DNA of 54,046 nt from Alphaproteobacteria bacterium. GTDB lineage: Bacteria; Pseudomonadota; Alphaproteobacteria; Sphingomonadales; Kordiimonadaceae. The DNA lies in the NCBI GenBank assembly GCA_021774695.1, contig JAJFIU010000140.1:1-54046 (forward strand), written 5' to 3'. The notes beneath the pieces were generated by a model. The model searched no databases. It saw nothing but the letters and a program-made list of their open reading frames with translations, and had not been told where the DNA came from. Each line of letters begins with the position of its first letter. The first letter of the stretch is position 1. Position numbers and translations under genes: made by a program. Of the stretch, positions 1-7,500 are shown piece by piece.

Positions 1-1109
1 TGGACAATAGCCCAACTGTAGATCGTCCATTTCGGGAGCGCACAATTATTGATCTGCCGCTTGAGGTGAAAGCGGGCGGCTTGCCTGGTGAATTTGAAGG
101 TTACGGTGCGGTGTTCGGCAACACCGACCGCGACGGCGATGTGGTGGCGAAGGGCGCGTTTGCAGACAGCCTGAAGGTACGCCTTCCGGCCTTGCTGTGG
201 CAGCATAACGCCAAAGAGCCTATCGGCCGCTTTGACGTTGTGCGCGAAGACGACCGCGGCCTGTTTGTCAAAGGGCGGCTGGCACAGTCTGGCCGCGGGG
301 CAGAAGCATATGAACTATTAAAAATGGGTGCCCTTAATGGGCTTTCGATTGGTTTTGTAACCAAAGAGGCAATGCGCAACAGCGCGGCGGGCACCCGAAC
401 TATTAAGCGTGCTGATTTGATGGAAGTGTCACTGGTGACCTTTCCTGCCAACGAGCTTGCGCGCGTGCAAACGGTTAAACAAAGGACGGAATGTATGGAT
501 GCGACTTTCGAGACCGGCGACATCAACGACCCCCGAACCTTCGAGCGTTTCCTGCGCGAGCAAGGCTTTTCCCGCAACCGCGCCAAGGCGATAACGTCCA
601 AGGGATTTCGGGGCAATAGTGATCGTGTAGAAATAACTGATTTGATAACATCGGTGAAACAACGCCAATGCCGGCTGGAAACAAAAAGAAGTGTTGAATC
701 GCTACTCAATTTATTTGAGTCTGCAAGGACCCCTCTCAGACGCGTATCTGTTTTTCCGGGAAAAGAAAAAACTTTTGATATAGGCCATGTCCGTTTGGGG
801 CGGGTGACATTTGAAATTTCTGCGCCGTCTTGGGCTCGGTTTACTTGTTTTATTAATTACTATGATTTTTCCAGATCTCGCCCGCAGAGGCGTCAAGTAA
901 AACTCACTGACCAAATTACATCACGTTCGGTGAATAGAGGAAGGCCACCAATATTTAACCCCTTGAATCCGCAACATTGGAAAGAGCAATTCCCTGAGCA
1001 ATTAGTGCTGGACGGTACTAATGCGACTTTGGTCCATCATGAGCACGAAGACTCGTCAATTGCTAACTTAGTACAAAATCAAGGTCATTTTACCATTTCG
1101 GTACGGTAG
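1..1109 (+). CDS. Prohead (HK97-type) protease with extra C-terminal domain, 5' edge cut
   Basis: Head maturation protease that cleaves the capsid protein and scaffold in the prohead. The frame is open to the window edge; the first two bases (tg) could complete a start codon whose first base lies just outside, giving about 369 residues. The herpesvirus-like serine protease signature is visible: His in LLWQHNAKEPIGR, Glu in MEVSLVTFPAN and Ser in GLSIGF. The usual C-terminal tail of the family (DPRTFERFLREQGFSRNRAK) lies near residues 165-200. After it comes an unusual extension of about 160 residues with a beta-rich look and lower GC, not part of normal proteases. An in-frame ATG at 495 with AAAGGA at 481-486 could start a separate C-terminal product. 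The major capsid gene follows only after inserted accessory genes. Confidence 0.88.
   Translation, partial: DNSPTVDRPFRERTIIDLPLEVKAGGLPGEFEGYGAVFGNTDRDGDVVAKGAFADSLKVRLPALLWQHNAKEPIGRFDVVREDDRGLFVKGRLAQSGRGAEAYELLKMGALNGLSIGFVTKEAMRNSAAGTRTIKRADLMEVSLVTFPANELARVQTVKQRTECMDATFETGDINDPRTFERFLREQGFSRNRAKAITSKGFRGNSDRVEITDLITSVKQRQCRLETKRSVESLLNLFESARTPLRRVSVFPGKEKTFDIGHVRLGRVTFEISAPSWARFTCFINYYDFSRSRPQRRQVKLTDQITSRSVNRGRPPIFNPLNPQHWKEQFPEQLVLDGTNATLVHHEHEDSSIANLVQNQGHFTISVR
450..612 (+). repeat. Protease tail module, copy 1
   Basis: About 160 bp that recur in diverged form at 1385-1556. It encodes N-E-L-A-R-V-Q-T-V-K-Q-R-T, then the TGDINDPRTFERFLREQGF tail and the KGF motif. The two copies are similar at nucleotide level, with many differences at third codon positions, so the duplication is not recent and both copies have been under coding selection. 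Confidence 0.85.
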
Positions 1110-1116
1110 TTTTTGG

Positions 1117-1251
1117 TCACCAACCGCAGAACAGTGATTCCGACGCAAGAAACTCATAATAGATAACTGTGAGGAGTATACCCATCACAATGCCACGCAT
1201 ATGGTTGTTCCACTTATAGCGGCTCTCGTATTTTTCTTTGTCTATTTGCAC
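1117..1251 (-). CDS. Small membrane protein, 44 aa, SOS-box promoter
   Basis: Short leftward ORF found by reading the gap between two rightward genes. It starts with GTG at 1251, preceded by a full GGAGG Shine-Dalgarno (complement of 1258-1262) with a six-base spacer. The product has a charged, basic N-terminus (QIDKEKYESRYKWNNH), one hydrophobic segment (GIVMGILLTVIYYEFLA) and a short polar tail ending CGW, so it is probably a single-pass inner membrane protein. A perfect GAAC-N7-GAAC site lies 47 bases upstream of the start (1298-1312), suggesting LexA control. No family is recognised. The good ribosome site and placed operator are the case for it being real; it could be a small SOS-induced inhibitor or lysis-related peptide, but that is inference. 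Confidence 0.6.
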   Translation of the reverse strand: MQIDKEKYESRYKWNNHMRGIVMGILLTVIYYEFLASESLFCGW

Positions 1252-1297
1252 TTTTATCCTCCATTGCGGCTGTTCCTCTGCCCGATAAATGCAACGT

Positions 1298-1312
1298 GAA
1301 CAGGAGCAGAAC
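1298..1312 (-). promoter_or_regulatory. Putative LexA (SOS) box GAAC-N7-GAAC
   Basis: GAAC at 1298-1301 and GAAC at 1309-1312 separated by exactly seven bases; the reverse complement is GTTC-N7-GTTC, the alphaproteobacterial LexA operator. It sits upstream of the leftward 44-aa gene and about 120 bp before the rightward gene at 1430. Confidence 0.6.
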
Positions 1313-1384
1313 GCATCTTAGTTAGTAGCGAAAATATACCTCATTTACAATTTATTTTGTGGGCCATGAATTATTGAAAACACC

Positions 1385-1556
1385 AACCAACTAGCGCGTG
1401 TGCAGACAGTTAAGCAAAGGACAGCAGCAATGAACTTGGGCATGGATACGAGCTTCGGTACCGGTGATATCAACGACCCGCGAACTTTTGAGCGGTTCCT
1501 ACGCGAGCAAGGCTTTTCTCGCAACCGCGCAAAGGCGATTACGGCCAAAGGGTTTA
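1385..1556 (+). repeat. Protease tail module, copy 2
   Basis: Diverged copy of 450-612. The similarity begins abruptly at N-Q-L-A-R-V-Q-T-V, just after an in-frame stop at 1367, and runs through the conserved TFERFLREQGF segment to the KGF motif, after which the two encoded proteins diverge. Confidence 0.85.
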
Positions 1557-1972
1557 AGGGTGGTTTTGATGGTAGTGAAGAAATACAGGACATTATTGGT
1601 GAGTTGGAAGCCAAACAAAGAGCTATGGCAGGCCTTTGGAGTAGTACCCTGGAAACCAAAGGCTTTGAAAAGCTTGGCGTTCCAGCACATGCGGGCGGCT
1701 ATAAAGACAAGTGGTATAGATTTGATAGCTTTACTGTTGACCAGCCGTCCCAGTTTAAATTGAACTACCGCCCCCATGCTCCGCGCTCCGGGCCATTTTT
1801 CCTGCAAGTGAAATACCGTTCCCGTTCAGGTCGGATGGTTATAGAAGAACGTTCATCTCACGGCATTCGAAATTCGCCGTTTCTTATCCCCGCGGGAATT
1901 CACCAAGTTAGTGTAAAAGCAAAAAGCGGAGCGGGTTTCGCGCAACCCCTGTTGCTAACCCTATTTTGGTAG
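1430..1972 (+). CDS. Stand-alone protease-tail module fused to unknown beta-rich domain
   Basis: Protein of 180 residues from ATG 1430, chosen because AAAGGA at 1416-1421 stands eight bases upstream; an upstream GTG at 1400 is possible. Residues 1-45 repeat the C-terminal tail of the prohead protease. The rest has no recognised family but looks beta-rich: RFDSFTVDQPSQFKLNY, FFLQVKYRSRSGRMV, HQVSVKAKSG. The C-terminal extension of the protease upstream has a loosely similar pattern, so the two may be diverged paralogues. No transmembrane segment or catalytic motif is visible. It could be an accessory head protein recruited through the shared tail, or the original end of the protease gene displaced by an insertion. 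It converges with the leftward gene at 2004. Confidence 0.7.
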   Translation: MNLGMDTSFGTGDINDPRTFERFLREQGFSRNRAKAITAKGFKGGFDGSEEIQDIIGELEAKQRAMAGLWSSTLETKGFEKLGVPAHAGGYKDKWYRFDSFTVDQPSQFKLNYRPHAPRSGPFFLQVKYRSRSGRMVIEERSSHGIRNSPFLIPAGIHQVSVKAKSGAGFAQPLLLTLFW

Positions 1973-2003
1973 CATTTATGGCTAAGCCGCATAATTAGCG
2001 AAC

Positions 2004-2699
2004 TCACTTTTTGGCTGAGTTGCGTTTCTTATAATCACGCCAGAAGGCTATGTGGTCTTGGTATCCAGCCATGTTTTCAACATCATCCGTTGCCTTGCAG
2101 CCCTCAAGAGCGTCGTTGCCGGTGAGCATTTTTAAAAGCGTAAAGCCTTCATAGGTTGCTTGCTCATCAACCATAAATATTATGTCAGAATAATGTTTTT
2201 CTTCCTCCTTGCTTGCAGCAAAAAGTTGAGCTTTGGTATCGTCGATATAAAAAGAGTTAATCTCATAACCCCATAGGCGAATTGAAGACAGTTGGTTGTC
2301 ATGCCCATGTAAGGCGTTTCCAACACGTTGTTTTGCTTTCGGGGTTAAATAGATCTCAACTGAGTAGAAGGATGGGCTGTCATCGGAGCCTTCAGATGGC
2401 ATGACACATACGCGTTCAATGTCATTTCGTGTTAAAGACTCAAGAGGGTTTGCAACACTGACCGTTATAAAAGGAAAGCTATCAGGCATTTCGGGTTTTG
2501 CCAGATCGAACAGATCAGGGCGGTCCTTATCCAGTTTGGGGTTGGTGAAAACACCTGACCAAGTGCCTTGGTATTTTGAGTTCATGTATGGATAGCTATT
2601 TTCGTCTGAGTGATGGTCGTTAAAGGCGTAGCTGACGAAGCCATAGCTACTGATAATTAGTACGATCGCTGAAAAAAAACCAAGAATGAATTTGTACAT
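2004..2699 (-). CDS. Membrane-anchored hypothetical protein (moron)
   Basis: Protein of 231 residues transcribed against the phage late genes. Residues 4-26 (FILGFFSAIVLIISSYGFV) form a signal anchor or signal peptide, so the polar remainder should be in the periplasm. No family is recognised. The body is acidic, with two conserved-looking cysteines (ERVCVMP and LEGCKAT) that could form a disulphide. A perfect GAAC-N7-GAAC box lies 32 bases upstream of the ATG, so it is probably SOS-induced. It is divergent from the secreted ubiquitin-like gene at 2838, with which it may work. The region is more AT-rich than the phage structural genes, as expected for a horizontally gained moron. Confidence 0.75.
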   Translation of the reverse strand: MYKFILGFFSAIVLIISSYGFVSYAFNDHHSDENSYPYMNSKYQGTWSGVFTNPKLDKDRPDLFDLAKPEMPDSFPFITVSVANPLESLTRNDIERVCVMPSEGSDDSPSFYSVEIYLTPKAKQRVGNALHGHDNQLSSIRLWGYEINSFYIDDTKAQLFAASKEEEKHYSDIIFMVDEQATYEGFTLLKMLTGNDALEGCKATDDVENMAGYQDHIAFWRDYKKRNSAKK

Positions 2700-2730
2700 G
2701 CAGTATCTCCTTTGACATCAAATCTAAATA

Positions 2731-2745
2731 GAACATAAACAGAAC
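2731..2745 (-). promoter_or_regulatory. Putative LexA (SOS) box GAAC-N7-GAAC
   Basis: GAAC at 2731-2734 and 2742-2745 with seven bases between, in the 138-bp divergent promoter between the genes at 2699 and 2838. Read on the minus strand the site is TGTTCT-N5-TGTTCT, with symmetry beyond the core matching the box at 22456. Confidence 0.65.
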
Positions 2746-2771
2746 ATACCTTAGTGTTTAATCAATAAAGT

Positions 2772-2786
2772 GTTCATTTACAATTC
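2772..2786 (+). promoter_or_regulatory. Possible second, imperfect LexA box GTTC-N7-ATTC
   Basis: GTTC at 2772-2775 and ATTC at 2783-2786, one mismatch from the GTTC-N7-GTTC consensus and oriented toward the rightward gene at 2838. It could give the divergent promoter one operator per direction. One mismatch in AT-rich DNA is weak support. Confidence 0.3.
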
Positions 2787-2837
2787 ATTTTTCACGTCAT
2801 AGTATAACCCCTACACGAATGAAAAGGGGAGTGCGAT

Positions 2838-3143
2838 ATGAAACGATTGATTTTGGCGGTGATGCTTGCGGGACTGGGCCTTGGCCAAGCCAGCGCAAGT
2901 GACTATGTGTTTGTTAAGCATGGCAGCGAGCGGCATCAAATTAGGAATGTTGATATGGAAACGATGTCGGTTTGCAGCCTAATGCAACGGGTGGCCAGCA
3001 GACTTGGCCTTGAAATGCGAAAGTTCCATTTGACGCAAGGCGGAGGTCCTTTGAATGAAGGAAAAACACTTTCCAGTGTACATTTAAGCCGAGGATCGGT
3101 TTTGCAAATTAAAGAGGTAAGGTCTTCCAATCAATGCACTTGA
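2838..3143 (+). CDS. Secreted ubiquitin-like protein (moron)
   Basis: Protein of 101 residues with a clear signal peptide (MKRLILAVMLAGLGLG then an AxA site, ASA|SD), leaving about 80 residues outside the cytoplasm. The mature part follows the ubiquitin pattern: an opening strand YVFVK (ubiquitin QIFVK), a helix with SLMQRVASRLGL (ubiquitin VKAKIQDKEGI), and GPLNEGKTLSSVHLSRGSVL, which lines up with ubiquitin QLEDGRTLSDYNIQKESTL, followed by QIKEVR (LVLRLR). The end is SSNQCT with no di-glycine, so conjugation by the usual route is unlikely. AGGGGAG precedes the ATG. It is divergent from the membrane-anchored gene at 2699, next to a LexA box, and is followed by a terminator at 3203. The fold assignment comes from reading the alignment by eye; the role is unknown. 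Confidence 0.75.
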   Translation: MKRLILAVMLAGLGLGQASASDYVFVKHGSERHQIRNVDMETMSVCSLMQRVASRLGLEMRKFHLTQGGGPLNEGKTLSSVHLSRGSVLQIKEVRSSNQCT

Positions 3144-3202
3144 ACGATTATTAGCCGCTTATTGAGTGGCAACTTCATCGCTACTTAACAACCAAAAATT
3201 TC

Positions 3203-3236
3203 AACCCGGCGCAGCAATGCAGCTGGGTTTTCTTTT
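3203..3236 (+). terminator. Rho-independent terminator
   Basis: Stem AACCCGGC (3203-3210) pairs with GCTGGGTT (3222-3229), followed by TTCTTTT. It ends the ubiquitin-like moron transcript and separates it from the capsid gene. Confidence 0.75.
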
Positions 3237-3390
3237 ATCTATCCCAAGTTCTTGGTCTAATCCATCCGGTGCGATGCCGGGGTTTGGCCTCTGCTAACGG
3301 TCCATTTGGTCTGCGCGAGGCAGGCATTTGGCCTTTTTGACCGCTGGCAACTGCCAGCATCCCTTAACATAATAGAGAAGGACAAATGTC

Positions 3391-4500
3391 ATGGAAATGA
3401 CTGACCTGAAAACTGCGATTGATGATTACACCGACGCAGCAGAAAACGGCATCCTGGGCCTTAAAGACAGGCTTGATGCTATGGAAACCAAAATGGCCCG
3501 CCCGGGCGACGCTGGCAGTTTGGGCAGCGCGGCGAGCGGCGATGCGTTTGAGCACAAGCACGCGTTCCTGCATGGTTTTATCACCAAAGGTGATGATAGC
3601 TTGCTGAAAGACTTGGAGGCCAAAGGCCTTTCAACCGCTACCGGCGGTGACGGTGGTTTTGCTGTGCCCACAGTGATAGACAGTGAGATTGAGAAGCAAT
3701 TACGCGACCTGTCGCCGATGCGCTCCATCTGTAAAGTCAAAGTCATTGAAACGTCAAAATACACACGCCTTGTGAGCGCAAGTGTGGCTGGCATGTCTGG
3801 CTGGGTTGGTGAAACGACTACAGATAGCACGCGTCCGGAAACTACAACACCCACACTGACCGAAGTCGCGATCACGCCAGGTGAAATTTACGCCAATGCA
3901 GCCGCGACCCAGCGCGCGCTGGATGACATGCAGTTTGATGCCGAAGCATGGCTGACCGAAGAAGTGGCAGAAGAATTTGCCGCCCAGGAAGGCACAGCGA
4001 TTATCACTGGCGACGGTGTCAACAAACCCAAAGGCTTCTTGACTGAGGCGGCCATCGGCAAAGTAAAAACTGGCGTTGATGGTGGTTTCCCGGCGACCAA
4101 CCCATCCGATATTCTGGTCGATCTGGTGCATGCACTGGGCAGCCGTTACCGGCAGGGCGCGAAATTCGTGATGAACAGCGCAACGCTGGCGGAAATTCGC
4201 AAGATGAAAGATGCAGACGGTAACTTCATCTGGCGGCCTGGCCTGATTGAAGGTCAGCCTGATATGCTGCTGGGTCATCCCGTGGTCGAAGCCGAAGACA
4301 TGCCTGATATGGCGGCGGCGTCCCTGTCGGTTGCATTCGGTAACTTTGAGCGTGGTTATACCATTGTGGACCGCGCTGGCACCCGCGTGTTGCGTGACCC
4401 CTATACCAACAAGCCAAACGTATTGTTTTACGCCACCAAGCGCGTGGGCGGCGCAGTGGTGAACGCAGATGCGATCAAGCTGTTGGAGTTTGCGGTCTAA
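3391..4500 (+). CDS. Phage major capsid protein, HK97 family
   Basis: Structural shell protein of 369 residues. Residues 1-78 form the scaffold-like delta domain (acidic, helical, LKDRLDAMETKM), removed by the upstream protease near the glycine-rich GLSTATGGDGGFAVP. The HK97 fold core follows, with the typical AAATQRALDD and ITGDGVNKPKGFL segments, and RVGGAVVNADAIKLLEF at the end. AAGGA at 3378-3382 is eight bases before the ATG. A perfect hairpin (GCTGGCA at 3343-3349, TGCCAGC at 3352-3358) lies just upstream of the ribosome site. The gene is followed by a strong terminator. Normally the protease gene directly precedes the capsid gene; here about 2.3 kb of accessory DNA intervenes. Confidence 0.95.
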   Translation: MEMTDLKTAIDDYTDAAENGILGLKDRLDAMETKMARPGDAGSLGSAASGDAFEHKHAFLHGFITKGDDSLLKDLEAKGLSTATGGDGGFAVPTVIDSEIEKQLRDLSPMRSICKVKVIETSKYTRLVSASVAGMSGWVGETTTDSTRPETTTPTLTEVAITPGEIYANAAATQRALDDMQFDAEAWLTEEVAEEFAAQEGTAIITGDGVNKPKGFLTEAAIGKVKTGVDGGFPATNPSDILVDLVHALGSRYRQGAKFVMNSATLAEIRKMKDADGNFIWRPGLIEGQPDMLLGHPVVEAEDMPDMAAASLSVAFGNFERGYTIVDRAGTRVLRDPYTNKPNVLFYATKRVGGAVVNADAIKLLEFAV

Positions 4501-4532
4501 TAAGCGCGAACTTCACTGAAAGCATTTGAGAA

Positions 4533-4555
4533 GCGGGGCAAGCCCCGCTTTTTTT
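4533..4555 (+). terminator. Rho-independent terminator after capsid gene
   Basis: GCGGGGC (4533-4539) and GCCCCGC (4542-4548) form a GC-rich stem followed by seven T residues. It would lower transcription of the fibre gene relative to capsid. Confidence 0.85.
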
Positions 4556-4597
4556 ACATCTATTTCTTGCCATTTACACCGCACAAAGGATTGCTGG

Positions 4598-7500
4598 ATG
4601 ACGCTTGCAAACAGAGTACGCGAACTGACGCTGACGACCGGCACTGGTGACATTACACTGGGCGGTGCGCTGGCGGCCCACATCACGTTTGCCGACGCTT
4701 TCACCGTGGGTGACACGGTTACCTATGTGATCGAAGACGGCGATAACTATGAGATTGGTAGCGGCACTTTAATGGCGGCTGACACACTGGTGCGAACGGT
4801 GGTCGGTGAGACGCTCGTGGACGGGGTTTATGACAAAACAAGCCCTACCGCAATTACCCTCTCAGGCAACGCCCTGGTGTTTTGTGCCGTGACGGCTGAG
4901 TTTTTGCTCGACCCGAATATGCTGGCCGATGTGATTTCAGAAGTAACGCCCGGGGCCGGTGTTTTGGTTGACGGCGCGCTGATCAAGGACGGTGCGTTTA
5001 CGGCGCAGGGAGCAGGGACGGTTTTTGACGCGCACGTGGTGCAGGACACAATGGCTGGGACAATTCCGGTTCACTGGCAAAAACAAGCCACCAAATTTAT
5101 ATTGCAAGCAGGCGGCGTCGGCGACCTCGCCGTCTTCGATCTTGCCAATTTAGATACCACTTTCTCTGGCGACTTATCTCTGAACAACAATTCTCTGTTT
5201 AGTCTGGATAGTATTATAAGAGGCACCGGGGCAGACAGCCTTATCGTTACGGGTGGCGGTTCTACAAGCTTGGGTGCTTTAATACAAATGTATGGGCAGA
5301 CCCACGCAACTCGCGCAGACGATATGGACTTTAGAGCCAGCGGAGCAACTTGGTTAAGCTGGGACAATAGCGCGGGCTCTATACAGGTTGGTGGTGATGT
5401 TGCTCTTTCTAGTGACATTTTCGGAACCAACGCCACTGACGGCGTTGTTTACGGTGGCGGAACGTCTAATATTGTCGGTGCTAATATCCTTATGAGGGCA
5501 GAGGGACACGCCGACGCCAACGATATGTATTTTCGGTACGGCACGAACCTTTGGGCCGAGTATGATGCAAGTGCTTCATTGTTCGATGTTAAGACGACGA
5601 TGCAAGTCGGCGGTGATATCTCCATTGGTGGCACTGATATTTTCAGAGATATAAATACTGGCGTTATCCAACTAAACGGAAGCAATGCAAATGATACCGG
5701 CGGTGCTTTCGTAGGGTACGGCAGCGCCCACATTACCAACGCAGATGACTATGTTCTGAAGTCGGGCAGTACATGGACACAGCATTACGATGCCAGTCTC
5801 GGCAAACTTTTGGTTAATGTTGAGGCACAGTTCTCTGGTTCCGTAATTCGTAACGGCGGCGGCACCGGTTTTACTCAAGTCAACGACTTATCAAACACCA
5901 TTTTCACTGTCGGCACCACGTCTGATGCGGGCCTTATGAAGCTTAATGAAGCTAATGGAACAGAATTTCTCAGAGCTGATGCACTAGCTAAATTTCTTAC
6001 TGTATCTGGAGCTGCCACTTTCTCTGGCAAAATCACTGGTGATGATGGGGCTACAATAACAGATAGCGTTAATAGTTCCAGCAATGCAGTACTAGAGCTA
6101 CTTAGTAGCGGCAACGGTGATGTAAACTTTCTCAAGATGGGAGCAAACACTTGGGTAGGTAATGAACCAAGTGGTAGTTTATTTCTTGCTTCAAACGCGT
6201 ACAATAATAGCGGGACAAATACCTACAGAGGTGGAGCAGATACAACGACCGGATGCTCTATACTTGAACTTCTCAAGCCTGCCTTATTAACAGATGTAGC
6301 ATTTCAATTTGTAACATCAAGCGCGGACGTGGTGACAGATGCGGACATTACCGAGGTAGCTGTTTTAAGAATATTGCAGAATGGGTCAGCATTCCTTGAC
6401 AGTAGTGAAACTACAGCACTTACTATCACACACACAGATGGTGCTGCGGTTTGGCAAAAATTTGCTAACAGTACCAGTGATTACTTCGTGGGCTATGAGG
6501 AAACTCAAGGGTTTGTACTTTCTCCAGATACAAGTGCTATACACTTAGCCATCAACGCCACAACAGGTAATGCCACATTTGGCGGAGATATCATAGCCAG
6601 CGGTGGCGCTGGAGGTTTCTACAACTCTGTAGATACTCTGGCTACATATGTTTCTGGGGGTACTGCGACAAATGTGGGTGCCAATGTTGGTTTCTTTGGG
6701 GCAACGCACGCCACAAACGCCAATGACATAATTTTCAGAAACGGCCCAACCACTATATCGCAGTGGGATGCCAGTGCTAGTGTCTGGAACTATCAGGGTA
6801 ATAACCTAGTTGGTGTCGGCGACATTACAATGTCCGGTGACGCCATCTACCGTGACATTGCTACAGGATCATTTATTCTAACTGGTGGATCAACCTCCAG
6901 CCTTGGTGCGCGTACAGTGATGTACGGGGAGGGTCATGCGACACGGGCAAACGACCTTGATTTCTTTAGTGGCGCAACACGGACCTTAGCTTACGATGAC
7001 AGTCTAAATACTTGGGACTTCCAAGGAAACAACATCATCGGTGTGAACACGTTGACCATATCTGATGATGCCGGAATATTCCGTAGCATAGATACAGGGA
7101 CACTAACTTTAGCCGGTGGCAACGGCTCTGCAACAGGGGGTTACATAGCCCTGCGTGGACAAAATCATGCCACCCAAGCAAACGATATTTTCCTTGGTGT
7201 GGGGGCAGCACCAAAACTACATTATGATGACAGTATCGGCACTTGGGATTTCCAAAATCTGGCACTAACCGAAGTGGGCGAAATACAACTATCTGGTTCT
7301 CGCATCATACGTAACGGCCCTAGCGGAGTTATGCAGATATCGGGCGGCAGTCACCAAGATGCTGGCACTAACTTCCTTTTATACGGGGAAAGCCACGCTA
7401 CTAACTCTAATGACTTTATACTTAGAGCAGGAACATCAAACGTGCTATTCTATGATGATAGTGCTGGTTTCTTTAGCTTCCAGAGTAAAGACATATCTTC

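Noticed and set aside
101-709. 202-aa leftward ORF opposite the prohead protease
   Set aside because: Antisense shadow of a well-supported protease frame, without ribosome site.
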